A DNA stretch of 64,000 nucleotides. Source: Linnemannia schmuckeri (taxonomy: Eukaryota > Mortierellomycota > Mortierellomycetes > Mortierellales > Mortierellaceae). The translations under genes and the position numbers were made by a program. Location: assembly GCA_029449235.1 (NCBI GenBank), contig JANATG010000015.1, positions 682,001 to 746,000 on the forward strand, written 5' to 3'. Positions 22,897 through 34,741 of this stretch are shown here, one piece after another. The notes beneath the pieces were generated by a model that was not told the origin of the DNA, made no database searches, and was given only the letters and a program-made list of their open reading frames with translations. The first letter of the stretch is position 1. Every line of letters begins with the position of its first letter.

Positions 22897-24680
22897 TCAC
22901 AGAACGCTGGGAACCCCCGGCTCTAAAGACTCGACGTCCTCCCAAGTTACAACGGTCCTCCATGGATCCTCATTATTGTTGTTGTTGCGATTGTGAGGAC
23001 GAGACTTCTTGGTGCCGATCCATTGAACCTCCTGACTGCTTGTACTCCTGCTGCTACGTCCGCTACCCTGACTATCGTCACTCAAGCTGCGGTTGCCCGT
23101 ACTGGCTCCAATAATACCATCAACAGAGGGCTCAGCTCCATGATGCTCGCTCTCTGTGAAAAAGCTGCCAACACTCTGAGAGGTGGTCGTCGTCCATGGG
23201 TCGCTCGCCACCCCTGACGGTGTACCCCGTCTTGTTCGATCCACTCCAGCTGCAGTGTCCCATCTGTCCCGCTCTTCCGTCAACCGATTGCTCCATGCGT
23301 CTCGCTCAGACCTTCGACGGTGCTCAGCAATTCTGTTGGGCTACAGACACAAAAGCGAAAATAAAAAAAAAGCTAATTAATGCATGATACCACTTGATTT
23401 TATACCACAAAGAACATAAACATGCATATTAGTCGACTCACAGAAGCAATTCTTGACGCAAGGGGGTGTCGAGCTCGCTCTGTTTGTCGTCTCCGTTGAG
23501 CAGCTAGGGTTCCCGAATTCCTGTCCGATTGTGCTCGTCTGTCTTCAATAGGTGACTCGCCCCAGTTGGCCGATTCGGTCGTTCGAACATTCGACGCTCG
23601 ATAATCCATCACCCACTCCCTCTCGTTAGATGTAGTCCCTGAAGTGATGGTTTTGTCGAGAATTCCGTCCCATGCCTTACGCAACTCCAGCTCATCCTGC
23701 TCAAGTCCTTTCTGAATGACCCCCCGAATCGGCTCCTGTTGCAGAGCCTTGCCTACGCCCAAAAGGACAGCTCGAAGTGCTTTCCGATCGTCCAACTGCA
23801 GCCAGACCGGGGACTCCTCAGGATTGGAGTCGATACTGGGCAACTGGACATTGTTGATAGCGACAACCATCCCTGCTTGCTGAGCAATGAGCTTGAGGCG
23901 CTCCTGAGAGATTCCCTGACGAGCGCAGGCGTCCAAATTTGGTTCCTCGACAAGATAGGTCTTGAAGCCGTGAGAGGTCAACATTAGATACTGGATGACT
24001 CGGAAGGGCATGCTCAGCAAAACCGTCACCGACCAAGGCTTTGGCTCGAGCGACTCTGTTGGTTCTTGTTCCTTGTTGTTGCGTGTACCAAAGAATCGCT
24101 CCCATGCCAGATCATAATCCGTCTTCCATTTAGCTGCGTCCGGCGGAGGAGAGACCATATTAGTTGTTTTTGATGCCTCGAATGATGACGGAATCTTTGT
24201 TGATGATGTTGATGGCTCAGTCTTGTTAATCAGATATCCATGACTTGGTGAACCGTGAGGCACTGCCTCGTCATCGATGTTGGTCCTTCCTGTTGTAAGA
24301 TGACCTGCTATCGTATCACACTCCCGTTGGTCATTTCTTGTATGTTTCAGAGGAGGCGGATGTTGTTCCTTTCTTGCATGTACCATAGAAGACGACTGTC
24401 TCTTCTGCTTTGGACTTGTATCTGCCAAGACTGCGCTGGTTCCATGTAGTACATGGTCGGCGCTCTTGGCGGGACGCAGGAAGCTGTAGGCGATCGCGTT
24501 GGCCACATCGGCTGGCCGTCCGTAGACGTCGAAGCGAAAGTCGCGCTGGTCGATGACGACGGGGTGCTCCTTCATGACGTCGAGGTGTGGACGCAGGATA
24601 CCGAGGTTGGTGGGTCCAAGAGAGAATCGGAGGCACACGTTGGAGTCCTCCCCTGTTGAATGCGAGGAGGACAAGTCCAT
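22897..24680 (-). CDS. Uncharacterised protein, 560 residues
   Basis: Two exons, 24680-23442 and 23340-22897, with a phase-0 intron (GTGAGT...GTAG) that rejoins ASRIASPNRIAEHRRRSER. No family was recognised. The N-terminus has a folded-looking block (DSNVCLRFSLGPTNLGILRP, FRFDVYGRPADVANAIAYSF). A polar linker follows at about 80-200. A second hydrophobic/alpha block spans about 215-370 (SVTVLLSMPFRVIQYLMLTS, ARQGISQERLKLIAQQAG, KALRAVLLGVGKALQQEPIR). The C-terminus is disordered, Arg/Ser-rich, and has a run of five Asn. There is no signal peptide and no clear membrane segment. The 3' end lies about 200 bp from the start codon of the elongin-B-like gene on the same strand. Confidence 0.8.
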
Positions 24681-24985
24681 ATTTAAGGAATTTTTGTTTC
24701 AAGGCAGGGGTGGGATGTGTTGAACTGATGTGTGTATTAGTATGTATATGTTAATGCGTGAGGTTGGAGGATGATGTGTGTGTGAGAAGAATGGAGGGGG
24801 AGGGGATAAGGAAACAAAAAGAGAAAAAAAAGACAAAGCGAAAATTTTGGCTCTTTTGAACGAGATGGCCACGCCACCATTTTTTACAATAAAGTTTATT
24901 ATGCATGGTTTGTTGCTTGCGTGTTGTACATGAGAAATGAATGCAGAAAGGGGTAAGAAGAGTATGTAACATAGGGAGTGCCAGT
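24681..24985. other. Short intergenic region
   Basis: 305 bp between the 3' end of the UNC93-like gene and the start of the 560-aa gene on the same strand. It is purine-rich on the plus strand and holds no gene. Confidence 0.6.
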
Positions 24986-27160
24986 TTATATCCGACGTGC
25001 CCTAGACTGTGGATCAGGTCCCATCTCGCCCATCTCGGGGATCGAGTCGTGACCGGAGGACATAGACGAGACAGAGCAGGTCTCGACAGAATCCATATCC
25101 TGATCCTCGTCGTATCGAGTAGACGCTGTGGACCAGGGTGCTGATGTGGCTGATGTGGATGGAGACGGAACGCCGTGGTACAAACCCACAGGCTGCAGAA
25201 AGCCGTTTGCAGGTATGGTCGAAATCGGCGAAGGAGCACTACCAAACATTGAGGTTGATCCCTGCTGTGCTGTCAGACTACTTGTTTGATGAACTTGCGG
25301 GCTGAGGTGGTGCATTTGTATCACGGTCAATGCTCCTGACATGCTATCCAGTGCTGGGTTGGACGAGTTGTGGCCAGAAAACGCAATGGCTGGAACTGCC
25401 AGGAATGGCGTGTCGGGATAAGTCGTCTGTTGCTCCTGTTGCTGACTCAAATACGACTGGTCATTCTGAATTTCGGCCATGGGAGGTGCTCTTGTTCTCC
25501 GCGCGGTATTCCTGCGTACATGCTGGTGAGTTTGTTGATAGGTCGGCGATGGACATGTTGTGGGATCAGCCATGGATGTTGTCGACAGAACAGAGCTTGT
25601 CCTCCATTTTGATCGGTCCACCGTAGCTTCATTGGTCGACAAGTTCTGCCCATCACCCTTGGGGATTGTCTTACTGCTGGATCGACGGGTCGTGCATGGC
25701 TCGCTATCCCTTGAATCCCAAAGAGTCCCGCTCCCTTCGCTGACTCCTGAGTCCCTCTCAGATGTGCTGGATAATGTCCTGATGGGTTCGGGTGCATCGG
25801 CTGCTGCCGCTAGGTCTCGCTCGGGTGACATTGACCGAGCATAATAAGAGTCGCCATCAGAATCATAATCATCGTCGTCCTCAATGGTTGTGTCGGTGAC
25901 GGTCCTGCAGACAAGGAACATGGCGGCTATGGAGACGCCACAGAGGACCCAGTTGGTGATCAGGTATGCGTAGAGTGGCGTCTGGGCGAGATCTAGGGGC
26001 GCAGCCACAGCACTTCCAAGAGATTGAATCGCCTTGAAGAATCCTGCGTAGCGTGAGAGCTCATCATGTTTGTTGGAGAGGGCACCCATGAGCCAGTAGC
26101 AGTAGACGGCAAAAGCGGCGTCACAGAAGCCAAACATGGTGAAAATGGTCAAGAGTTCCGAGTAGATCGATCCGTGCTCAAAGTCGATCAGGTCGCGGTT
26201 GTTAGTTTTCCGTTGCCAATTGTGCTTAAGCTGCATCAAGAAGGCACCGAGCCAGGTGGACATGAAGAGGACAGCAACAACCAAAAGGCCCAGCATGGCT
26301 CGCTTTGGTCGTTTCCATGGGAGTCTGTCGAGCAGATGGCCGATGACGAGCGCACCGACGATCTGTGCGACCCAAAAGACGATCGAATTGAGACACCGTG
26401 TCCTGATATTAAAGTTGGATCCGTTGAAGTCGTTGAACTGGTAGGTGTAGGAAAAGTTGGAGAAGAAGAAGGCGGGGATGAGGAGGAGCATGCGCCAATC
26501 GCAAAAGACGGACAGGATCGCCCTGAACTCTGCTCGGACGCCGGCAAACTTTGCGACGATCACGGGCTCCCCGTTGTCACGGACGATGGTCGAGGGCTTA
26601 GAGAGGAAGAAGGCGAAACAGGTCGAGACGCCCATGACGACCATGTAGACGATGTAGGTCGTGGGGGAGACGTCGTCGGGATCAGAGTGGAGGGAGCTAT
26701 TCATGATGAGGGGAAGGGCTGAGCCAAGGACGGCGCCGATGTTGAAGATTGCCCAGAAACAAGCGATGTACTTGCCCTTGTTGTCTTCAGTGGGATAAGA
26801 CATCATCATAGCACCCTGGGTGACCCAGATGCAGCCAGCGCCGAGACCGAGAAGGATACCTGCTAGGGGAGGGTAGATCGAATGTTCGTCGTCCCTGGCG
26901 AGGTACATGGCTCCGGCGTAGAGGAAAAAGGTAAATCCACCAAAGGCAGCACAGGGGCGTGGTCCGAGCATGTTGTAGGTTCCACCGGCGACGAGAAAAC
27001 CGATAATATAGGCTATGGAGGAGGAGGTGATGGCGAGGTTCTGGGCGGTGGGCGAGTGTTTTCCTGCGTTGCCGATGGAGGACATTGCATTGAACATGCC
27101 TATGGTGCCTAAGCAAATGACGCCGATCAGGACGATCTGGCGCATGGCTCTGGTGACCAT
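24986..27160 (-). CDS. UNC93-like major-facilitator membrane protein (DUF895 type)
   Basis: Single exon of 724 residues. The first 450 residues hold about 11-12 membrane helices and match the fungal UNC93-like/DUF895 pattern: GVICLGTIGMFNAMSSIGNA in helix 1, then IGFLVAGGTYNMLGPRPCAA and LLGLGAGCIWVTQGAMMMSY. A cytosolic loop of basic residues separates the halves (LPWKRPKRAM). Residues from about 455 to the end form a long Ser/Thr/Gln-rich tail that begins with an acidic stretch (EDDDDYDSDGDSYY) and contains many potential phosphorylation sites. Fungal members are membrane proteins of largely unknown substrate; the animal relative UNC93B traffics Toll-like receptors. The lack of introns contrasts with most neighbours. 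Divergent from the FHA protein gene. Confidence 0.85.
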   Translation of the reverse strand: MVTRAMRQIVLIGVICLGTIGMFNAMSSIGNAGKHSPTAQNLAITSSSIAYIIGFLVAGGTYNMLGPRPCAAFGGFTFFLYAGAMYLARDDEHSIYPPLAGILLGLGAGCIWVTQGAMMMSYPTEDNKGKYIACFWAIFNIGAVLGSALPLIMNSSLHSDPDDVSPTTYIVYMVVMGVSTCFAFFLSKPSTIVRDNGEPVIVAKFAGVRAEFRAILSVFCDWRMLLLIPAFFFSNFSYTYQFNDFNGSNFNIRTRCLNSIVFWVAQIVGALVIGHLLDRLPWKRPKRAMLGLLVVAVLFMSTWLGAFLMQLKHNWQRKTNNRDLIDFEHGSIYSELLTIFTMFGFCDAAFAVYCYWLMGALSNKHDELSRYAGFFKAIQSLGSAVAAPLDLAQTPLYAYLITNWVLCGVSIAAMFLVCRTVTDTTIEDDDDYDSDGDSYYARSMSPERDLAAAADAPEPIRTLSSTSERDSGVSEGSGTLWDSRDSEPCTTRRSSSKTIPKGDGQNLSTNEATVDRSKWRTSSVLSTTSMADPTTCPSPTYQQTHQHVRRNTARRTRAPPMAEIQNDQSYLSQQQEQQTTYPDTPFLAVPAIAFSGHNSSNPALDSMSGALTVIQMHHLSPQVHQTSSLTAQQGSTSMFGSAPSPISTIPANGFLQPVGLYHGVPSPSTSATSAPWSTASTRYDEDQDMDSVETCSVSSMSSGHDSIPEMGEMGPDPQSRARRI

Positions 27161-28938
27161 GGCGGGAAGTTTGTGTTCGGTAAGGTTGGGTTGAGTGGGG
27201 TTTAGTCGAGTTTTGGCGGAGAGGAGGGAAGGACTATTTGTCGTTTATGTTGTTCTTAGGAGAGGTGAATGATAGTGGTGGTTGTGGCGGGTTTGATGGT
27301 TGTTATGGATAAGGAGAGGGCAGGAGGGTTGAGGCGAGTGAAGAGGTAGAACTGGTGCAGACGATGGGTCATGGAAGAATCGAAGAGGGCCGTTGGGAGA
27401 AGAGAGAGAGCATCAACAGGGTGGTGTAGGAGGAGTTCAAGGGGAAGAAGAGGGGGAAGGAAGTTGTCAATGGGAAATAGCCGAGAGGTTGAAAGGTTGA
27501 AGAGATGAAGGCAGTGAGTGCAAGTGCAAGCAGGGGGGAGAGTGGAGTGGAGAGGGTAAGAAAGAAAGGGAAGAGGGTGGAAGGGAAGGAAAGGAAGGAG
27601 TTAGTGGAGTAGAGGAGAGAAGAAAGAGAAGAGAGGAGTGGATTGATGATGATGAGGAGGAGGAGGGCTACTGATAGGATAGGATTGGGATTGGGTTGGT
27701 TTCTCTTTTTTTCGATTCGAGAGAGGATACTCTTATGACAGAAGAGGGGTTTTGTTGTGGGACAATATCCCTAAAAAAAAAAGAGCAGTGAAAAAAAGAG
27801 ACTCAGGAAAATGGTTCGCAGTCCGTCAAGAGAGTCAAATTTTTGCGGATCAAAGTCGGTCCTGCTCACGCTCATACTGCACCCACCCTCATCCCCCATC
27901 CCTCGCGCCCACTCACTCATCACATCACCCACTCACATCTTACATACTCACTCGCATATGAAGCAGCACAGGCGCGAGCCAACAAAGGAAATTTGAAAGG
28001 CATGACCTTATTCCACCCCTTTGCCTGCAAACGATTTTCCTTTTGCCTTTCTCCCTTATGGCTCTCTCTTGAACCGCAACTTCTTTCTCCTCCCCTAGCT
28101 TATTCTTTTCTTCTCGCTCTTCTACAGTACTTTCTCAGATGGCATATATATATAACCATGGTGCATAACTATAGATATGAACAAAACACGAGGAGGCCTT
28201 GTTGTCCGCGACTATGTCTTCGATTATTCGAGAGAGACTCATTCACAGCGCTACTGCAGAACCACCCTGGGTCATTTTCACCTGTGCGCCCGTTCATTCA
28301 AGACATAGTACTACCGTACTACGTCCTTTATTTTTTCACACTCACTCCCTCAGTCCCACTCACTCCTCCTCTCCTTGTCTAAGGAGCCTCTCCCCCACAC
28401 ACACTCGAATATACACACGCACACCCTTCTGTCATCTCAACCCTCATCCACCCCTTCCATACACTCACTCGGCAAGCCAAAGGTCTCATCCTTGTTTTGC
28501 CACCAATTGACACACTTGCTCATTCATACACACTCCACCCAACCTTGCCTTTGCCTCCATCACATCAACGACAACAACCACACCACCACCAGTCGATGTG
28601 TCATTGTTCTTGACCCCTGAGTCCTCTTTACTTTCTCTCTCTGCTCACCTGTCCAACCATCCCTCCTTTTTTCATTCTTACTTGTCAGCGTTACTGTATA
28701 TTTCATTTCTTTCTCTTTGCTGTTTCTCCCTTTTCATTAACCTTCCTTTCCCCATTCATTCTTCTCTTTTTTTTCGCATTTACCTTCTTCCTCGCAACAT
28801 CTCTTTTTTCTATTCTTCTTTTACTTCTATCAGTTCACTCTATCGTACTTTACTCCGCGACACATCCACCCTAAACGCAGGATAACCTTCAGCTGACACA
28901 GTTGCAAGTCCTCTCGACAACCTAAAAATAATCCCACC
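27161..28938. promoter_or_regulatory. Divergent intergenic region between the UNC93-like and FHA genes
   Basis: 1.8 kb. The left part (27.2-27.7 kb) is purine-rich and the right part (28.0-28.9 kb) pyrimidine-rich, so each gene is preceded by a pyrimidine tract on its own coding strand. Frames in the right part are His/Ser/Thr/Pro low complexity. No gene seen. Confidence 0.55.
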
Positions 28939-31184
28939 ATGGATACCGCTGGCTCGTCCACCATTAACGGTCGCCACCAATCTGCTTCCAACACCCCCAT
29001 CCTCGTCCTCGAACCCATCAACGATACCTTTGTCCTAAAGTCGCTCGAGCTACCGGACCAGGTCAAGGTCAAGATCGGCCGCCAGACTGGTGTCACTACT
29101 GCCCCTCACCCCTCCAATGGCTACTTTGACTCCAAGGTCCTCAGTCGTGTCCACGCTGAGGTCTGGTCAGAAGCAGGAAAGGTCTATATTCGGGACCTCA
29201 AGTCCAGCAACGGCACCTTCCTCAACGGCAAGCGGCTCTGCCATGAGAACACCGAGAGCGAGCCCTTTGAGTTGAATCAGAACGACGGCCTCGAGTTTGG
29301 TATTGACATCATGGACGAAAATGGCGCGTGTAAGTTTGTCTCTCCTCTAACTTGATTCTCTCCCAACCATGAGAATACCGACTTGTCGAATGCAACACAA
29401 GCGCGAGATATGAGCTGATAGACATTTGCATTTTTGCTTCTTTTGTGCTCACTTGCAATTCATCTCGCTCCACCCATGGTCCACGACTATTTTCTTGTTG
29501 TTCCTTAGTGCTCCACGAGAAGGTGTCTTGCAAGATTTACATCTCGAGAATGTCCTATCCCACGCCAGGGAGTTCTCCGCAAGAGTAAGCCCAAACATAC
29601 AAGCGCACGTTGCCTCACTGGCATGAACCACTCCTCAACTTACTAACTCAATCCTGTTGAAACACTTTCTCGTCACCCCTAGCTCGCACGCCAAGCTCAA
29701 ACCGGTCTCGCCATCTGCCTCGGGTGTCAATTCAATCAAGACCAATTCGACTCCGGCTCATGGAGGCCAAAGCGACAACATTGACCTCATCATTTCACGA
29801 CTACAGAGTGAGCTTACACGTTCACAGGAGACATATGCAGATTTGGGCTTTTTAAAGCATGGACTAGGAGAGCTCGAAAAGGTGTTTGTTGTCAACACGT
29901 CCGACAAGGATCGACATCCCCTCACTACGACACAGACCAATGGACATTCAACCTCCGCCAATGGCCATACTTCTCATCTCAAAGGCCCTCTGACCGCCGT
30001 AGATTATGAGCGCATCCTCAAGGAAAAGGACCAGGTAGGCAGAGTTTAAATACGTTTTACTGTAGTTTTGCTGACTGGTTGCTTCGATTGAATACAAGTT
30101 AACATGCACTCATTCTGCGAAACATGATGCAATAGGAACATGCGGCTGAAATATCACGGATGGCTGAGAGTTTGCGGCAAGCAAGGATAGAGGCAGAAAG
30201 TCACAGGATACAACTGGGGCCACTCAAGGCAGAGAACGAGTCTCTATGCGAGAGCCTTGACCAAAGTAACTCGGGACTTGCAGAGGCAAACTCAAAGATG
30301 GGTCATATAATGGCGAGCATGGACGAGATGACTGTGCGACACAGGGCAGAGATTGAGGATCAACGGAGGCATCATGAGGTAGCAATGGCAGATCTCGAGT
30401 CGATACACAAGCAAAAGATTGACCAGCTCGTACAGGATGCAGATCTGGAGCAGGAGGTCTTGGCGGCAAAGCACAAGGAGGAGCTGTCAGCGGTTCTCAG
30501 CCGAAATGACACTCTTCAGCAGCAACAAGATAGTCGGGATCTCAGGAGAGAAGCTCAGCGACTCAAGGAGGAAGTGCAAGAGTTACGACGGGCAGATCAA
30601 TCAAAGTCAGACGTCATTGAGGATCTGAAAAAGACGAACGCGGACCTGGAACGGCAATTGGAGGATGCCAAAGCAGAACTGGAGAAGGCATTGCAACAAG
30701 TGTCAGAGCTGCAGCAGAAGAACAACAGGAGCGATCTCGAGTCCCTTACGCCGATTCTTCCATCGTCAAGCAAAAACGTCAGTTTGGAAGGGGACAGGAG
30801 GACGGGAAGCAGTTCAACTGCTAGCACAAGCTCCAATGCTTCGATATTGACCACGGATCCGCCCATCAAAACCATTGCAGCACATTCTCTCGACGAGCGT
30901 TGTGATTCTAAACATGAGTTTTCCTGGACAAAATTCGTATTTCCTATGGCCAAGAAAAACCACGCCCACGTGAGTCAGGTACGGCCCTGATGCATCTGAA
31001 GCACAATGTGAGATACGGCTGTTCAGTTCAACAGAAAACTTTAATACGTGCCAATCCACTGACCACACTTCACTTATACGTTGGTATCAATTAGCCATCG
31101 ACACTGCTTCTTTCAGGAGGATTTATGCTAGTCGGATTGGGAGTATATGCACTGTGGCACAGAGCTGGCATGCCGGTCAATTAA
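28939..31184 (+). CDS. Tail-anchored FHA/coiled-coil protein (SLMAP/Far9-Far10 type, STRIPAK)
   Basis: Five exons: 28939-29329, 29509-29584, 29683-30034, 30136 to 30978 or 30969, and 31095-31184. Two phase-0 donors are possible at the end of exon 4 (GTGAGT at 30970 or GTACGG at 30979), giving 580 or 583 residues. An FHA domain occupies about residues 22-150, with the phosphothreonine-binding signature KIGRQTG, SRVHAEVW and DLKSSNGTFLNGKRL. A Ser/Thr-rich linker follows, then a long coiled coil in exon 4 (AESLRQARIEAE, KEEVQELRRADQSK, TNADLERQLEDAK). The last exon is a single membrane helix close to the C-terminus (PSTLLLSGGFMLVGLGVYAL). FHA plus coiled coil plus tail anchor is the architecture of SLMAP and of fungal Far9/Far10 and its orthologues, which anchor the STRIPAK phosphatase-kinase complex at the nuclear envelope/ER. 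The role is inferred from that architecture. Confidence 0.85.
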
Positions 31185-32028
31185 AGGAGTGTTTGTCTTT
31201 CTCTCGCCCTTCCGTTTCTGTCCTCATCCCTTCTCCACTTTTAAGCGAGGATGTCTGCATTGAACTTGTAAAAATGACATCCATCCGTTTGTTTGGTTGT
31301 TTTCGCCAGCGTGTACATACGTAAAAAATAAAATCTTTGGCGGGGACCGAAACGGATGTGGAGAAAAGTGGTGTGTGTGTGAGCAACGTCCAATCTTCTA
31401 CTTTCTTTTGTCGGGTGAACAAGGTTGTGGAGTAGGAAGATGCTTACTGATGGGTAACGGTTTATCCTGTTTGTGGGTGAGAACAGAAAGGAAAAGCATA
31501 GCTCGGTTGAACATGACCGGGGATGATCGATACAAGGTTAAGACAAAGAGGCAGCACAAGGCAAAGGACAGGAGAGAGAGCGAGAGAGAGGGGGAGAGGG
31601 GGCGGTGAGAACAGACAAGGAGCCGACAGTCAGCCAGCGAATGATCGAGACGAGTTGCCTTTAATTGATGGTGTTCCCCTTTCACCCTTTGTTCACATTT
31701 TTGTTCACTTTTTGTTCTGTTCATTCATTTGCAATCGACTAAAGGGTAAATACCTTCCGGAGCGAGTCTGCACGATGCACAAACGCTGCATTCACTCTCG
31801 TGGACAGACACCGTCGCGCGGAAAGAAGCGCTATTGGATTGGATCACTTTGTTGGTTTGTTTGCCCCAAAAGAAAAAATAAAATAAAAACGTGTATCGTA
31901 CCTCCTTCGTTATCATTCTCTCTTCTCTAGACTCGTTCCTCCCTCACCCCTCTCCCCACCATTGCTCATTCACGACCTTTTCATCTCCCCATCCATACCA
32001 AGTTAACTTCCATTCTTCTTCTCATTCC
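31185..32028. other. Intergenic region upstream of acyl-CoA oxidase
   Basis: 844 bp with no supported gene. The last 100 bases before the ATG at 32029 are pyrimidine-rich leader. Confidence 0.6.
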
Positions 32029-34473
32029 ATGTCCGCCCTTCGTTTTCCTAACCTCCCTCCCTCCGAACCCCAGGGTGCAGACCTCCTAGCTCAAGAGCGA
32101 GCCAACACAACCTTCAGTGTTCACGAGGTTTCAACCTTTCTCTACGGAGAAGTCTACCTCGAGCGCCAGGAGCGTCTCCTCTCCGTGATCGAGAACGAGC
32201 CCGCCTTTGACAAGTCGAACCGCTACTTCCGCGGAAGGACTGAGCGATTTGCGGCAGCCCTCCGTAAAGATCATGCCCTGGTCAGGTTGTCAAAGGAGCT
32301 CCAATGGTCTCCCGAGGAGTATCTACAGGCTGAGAGTCTTATTGACGAGGCTGGACCCTTTGGACTCCACAGGGGAATGTTTATGCCGACCTTGGCCTCC
32401 CAGAGCACGAACGAGCAGCTGGAAAAGTTTCTAAAGCCTGCGCAGCGGTATGAGATTATTGGATGTTATGCTCAGACCGAGTTGGGACATGGGTCCAATG
32501 TTCAGGGAATCGAGACGACGGCGACTTATATCCCGGAGACGAATCAGTTTGAGCTCCATACGCCATACTTGACGGCGTCCAAGTGGTGGATTGGTGGACT
32601 TGGCAAGGCTGCTAACCATGCGGTGGTGATGGCTCGTTTGATTACAAACGGAAAGGATTATGGTCCTCATGCGTTGTGTGTTCCTATCCGGTCTATGGAG
32701 GACCATACATTGCTTCCCGGCGTCATGGCTGGTGACATTGGTCCCAAGTTTGGGTAAGTGAACACGCCGTTTTTATTGTTTACTCTTTTTTTATGCAGGG
32801 GCGACGGCAAGGAAGCGAGTGAGTTATAAGAAGGCGTGCGGCTCGGTCAAAAATGCAAAGCGAACACATTGGTGGATAGAAATTACTCTGGAGCAACAAC
32901 GTGATCGATCGGATCGGAAGTGTTACACAGACCAACTCATCTCAACTCACACTTATGTGCCTGCTTGTTACTCTCTTGCCTAACCTTTGAACAGGTACAA
33001 CACGACTGATAATGGGTGCATGTGGTTCGACCACTACCGCGTCCCCCACATCTCCCTCCTCGCAAAGTATTCGAGTGTCAAGCCCGGCTCTGGAGAGTAC
33101 GTTAAGCCTCCCAACGCCAAACTCTCATACGGCACCATGGTCCTGGTCCGTGCTTCGTTGGTCGGCTCTGCTCGCCAAGGGATGGCCAAGGCTGCTACCA
33201 TTGCTACACGTTACTCAGCCATCCGTCGCCAGTTCGTTGATAAGGATTCACCCAAGATGCTGGGCAAGCAAGTCGTCGAGACTCCCGTGCTGGACTACTC
33301 GATGCAGCAGTACCGCCTCTTCCCTATCATTGCTGCAGCCTATGCCTGCTTCTTTACCAGCAAGGAGATGATGAGGCTTTATCATTTGAACATGAAGAAC
33401 ATGGAGACTGGTGACTTTTCCCTCCTGGCCGATGTTCATGCCTCCAGCTCTGGTCTCAAGTCCTTGACGACTACCATGGCTGCCTCTGCTATTGAGGAGT
33501 GTCGTCGTGCCTGTGGTGGACATGGTTTCTCGGTCTTTTCTGGCCTTCCCTTGCTCTTGCAAGACTATGGTAATCTAACTTTCTGCTGGTTTTTGTTCGT
33601 GTGGCGATGCAATGCAGCCTTGCAGGAGCGTTCTCTAACGATTACTTTTTAATGAACACTACAGTTCCCAATGTGACATGGGAGGGAGACAACTACATGA
33701 TTACCCAACAAACTGGCCGCTACCTGTTCAAATCCTTCCGCGAATTGGTCGCCAAGCGCGCATCGGGCAAGTTCTCGACCAGCCAGATTAACAACCCGAC
33801 CCTGGCCTACATGAATACCTACCTCGAGAACCCTACCCTCAAGTGCCCCGCCACGTCTGCCAGCGCATTCCACAACCCAGAACTCCAACTTGCAGCATTC
33901 GGACATCGTGCGGCCTCGATGGTTGCTCAGATTGTCCATGCTCTTGATATCGAGAAGCGGACCTGGAACTCGATGCTGGTCGATATCTATAACGTGTCAG
34001 TCGCGCATTGTCAACTGATCTTGGTCCAGAATTTCATCCTGGGCATCCGTGGCGAGATGCCTCAACCTGACGGCGTTCAACCTATGGTTCTTTCGACTGC
34101 TTCCAAAGAGGCGCTTACGGACTTGTCAGACCTCTTTGCGATGCACACTATCCACAAGCAGCCTGGCGAGTTCTTGACATCGGGTTATCTCGACGCCAAA
34201 CAGATCTCGCTCTTGGGTGAAGCGATTATGGATGTGATGGAGAAGAAGGTCCGTCCGAACGCAATTGGGTTTGTCGACGCCTTTGCATTCCCGGATTACT
34301 TGCTCAACAGTGCGATTGGAGCGTTTGATGGACGCGCTTATGAGCGGTACACCGAGATGGCTACCCGTGAACCGCTCAATCGGACTGAGGTTGTGGAAGG
34401 CTATGAGCAGTATATTCGTCCTTATACCAACCCTAAGGGCCTTAAGGGACATACCCTCCAAGCCCGTATCTAG
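32029..34473 (+). CDS. POX1: Peroxisomal acyl-CoA oxidase
   Basis: Three exons, 32029-32753, 32995-33569 and 33665-34473, give 702 residues, the normal size. The start at 32029 (MSALRFPNLPPSEP) was chosen over an upstream in-frame ATG in leader sequence. The FAD/acyl-CoA-binding signature CYAQTELGHGSNVQG lies at about 145-160, followed by WWIGGLGKAANHAVV. The second signature, RRACGGHGFSVFSGLP, is near 410-428, and the C-terminal oxidase domain follows (EGDNYMITQQTGRYL). These enzymes pass electrons from acyl-CoA to oxygen, making 2-enoyl-CoA and hydrogen peroxide in the first step of peroxisomal beta-oxidation. The C-terminus ends Ala-Arg-Ile, a relaxed variant of the PTS1 peroxisomal signal rather than a classical Ser-Lys-Leu form. 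Converges on the permease gene 268 bp downstream. Confidence 0.95.
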
Positions 34474-34608
34474 AGTCTGCAGTACCCAGTTAAGAATTAC
34501 ACTATACCTCTCATCTTGCATGGACAGATTAAAATAGACGATTTGGATAAGAACGACAGTGTATGTTGAAAAAGTATGCAGTTCTACGGCAACAGGTGGG
34601 CAATGATC

Positions 34609-34628
34609 GGGGGAGGGGGGGAGGGGGG
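34609..34628 (+). other. G-rich run with G-quadruplex potential
   Basis: Three G tracts of 5, 7 and 6 bases separated by single A residues, in the 268-bp convergent intergenic region between the acyl-CoA oxidase and permease stop codons. Confidence 0.7.
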
Positions 34629-34741
34629 TATGTTGAATACTAATACAAAAGTGAGTGAGAACGAGAAAAAAAAATATATATATATAAAGTCTATAAAGAA
34701 GCAAATAATGAGGAAAAAGAAAAACAACCTCTGCAAGAGGT

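Noticed and set aside
26066..26722. 218-codon plus-strand open frame, Glu/Asp/Gly-rich
   Set aside because: Antisense shadow of the membrane-helix codons of the UNC93-like gene.
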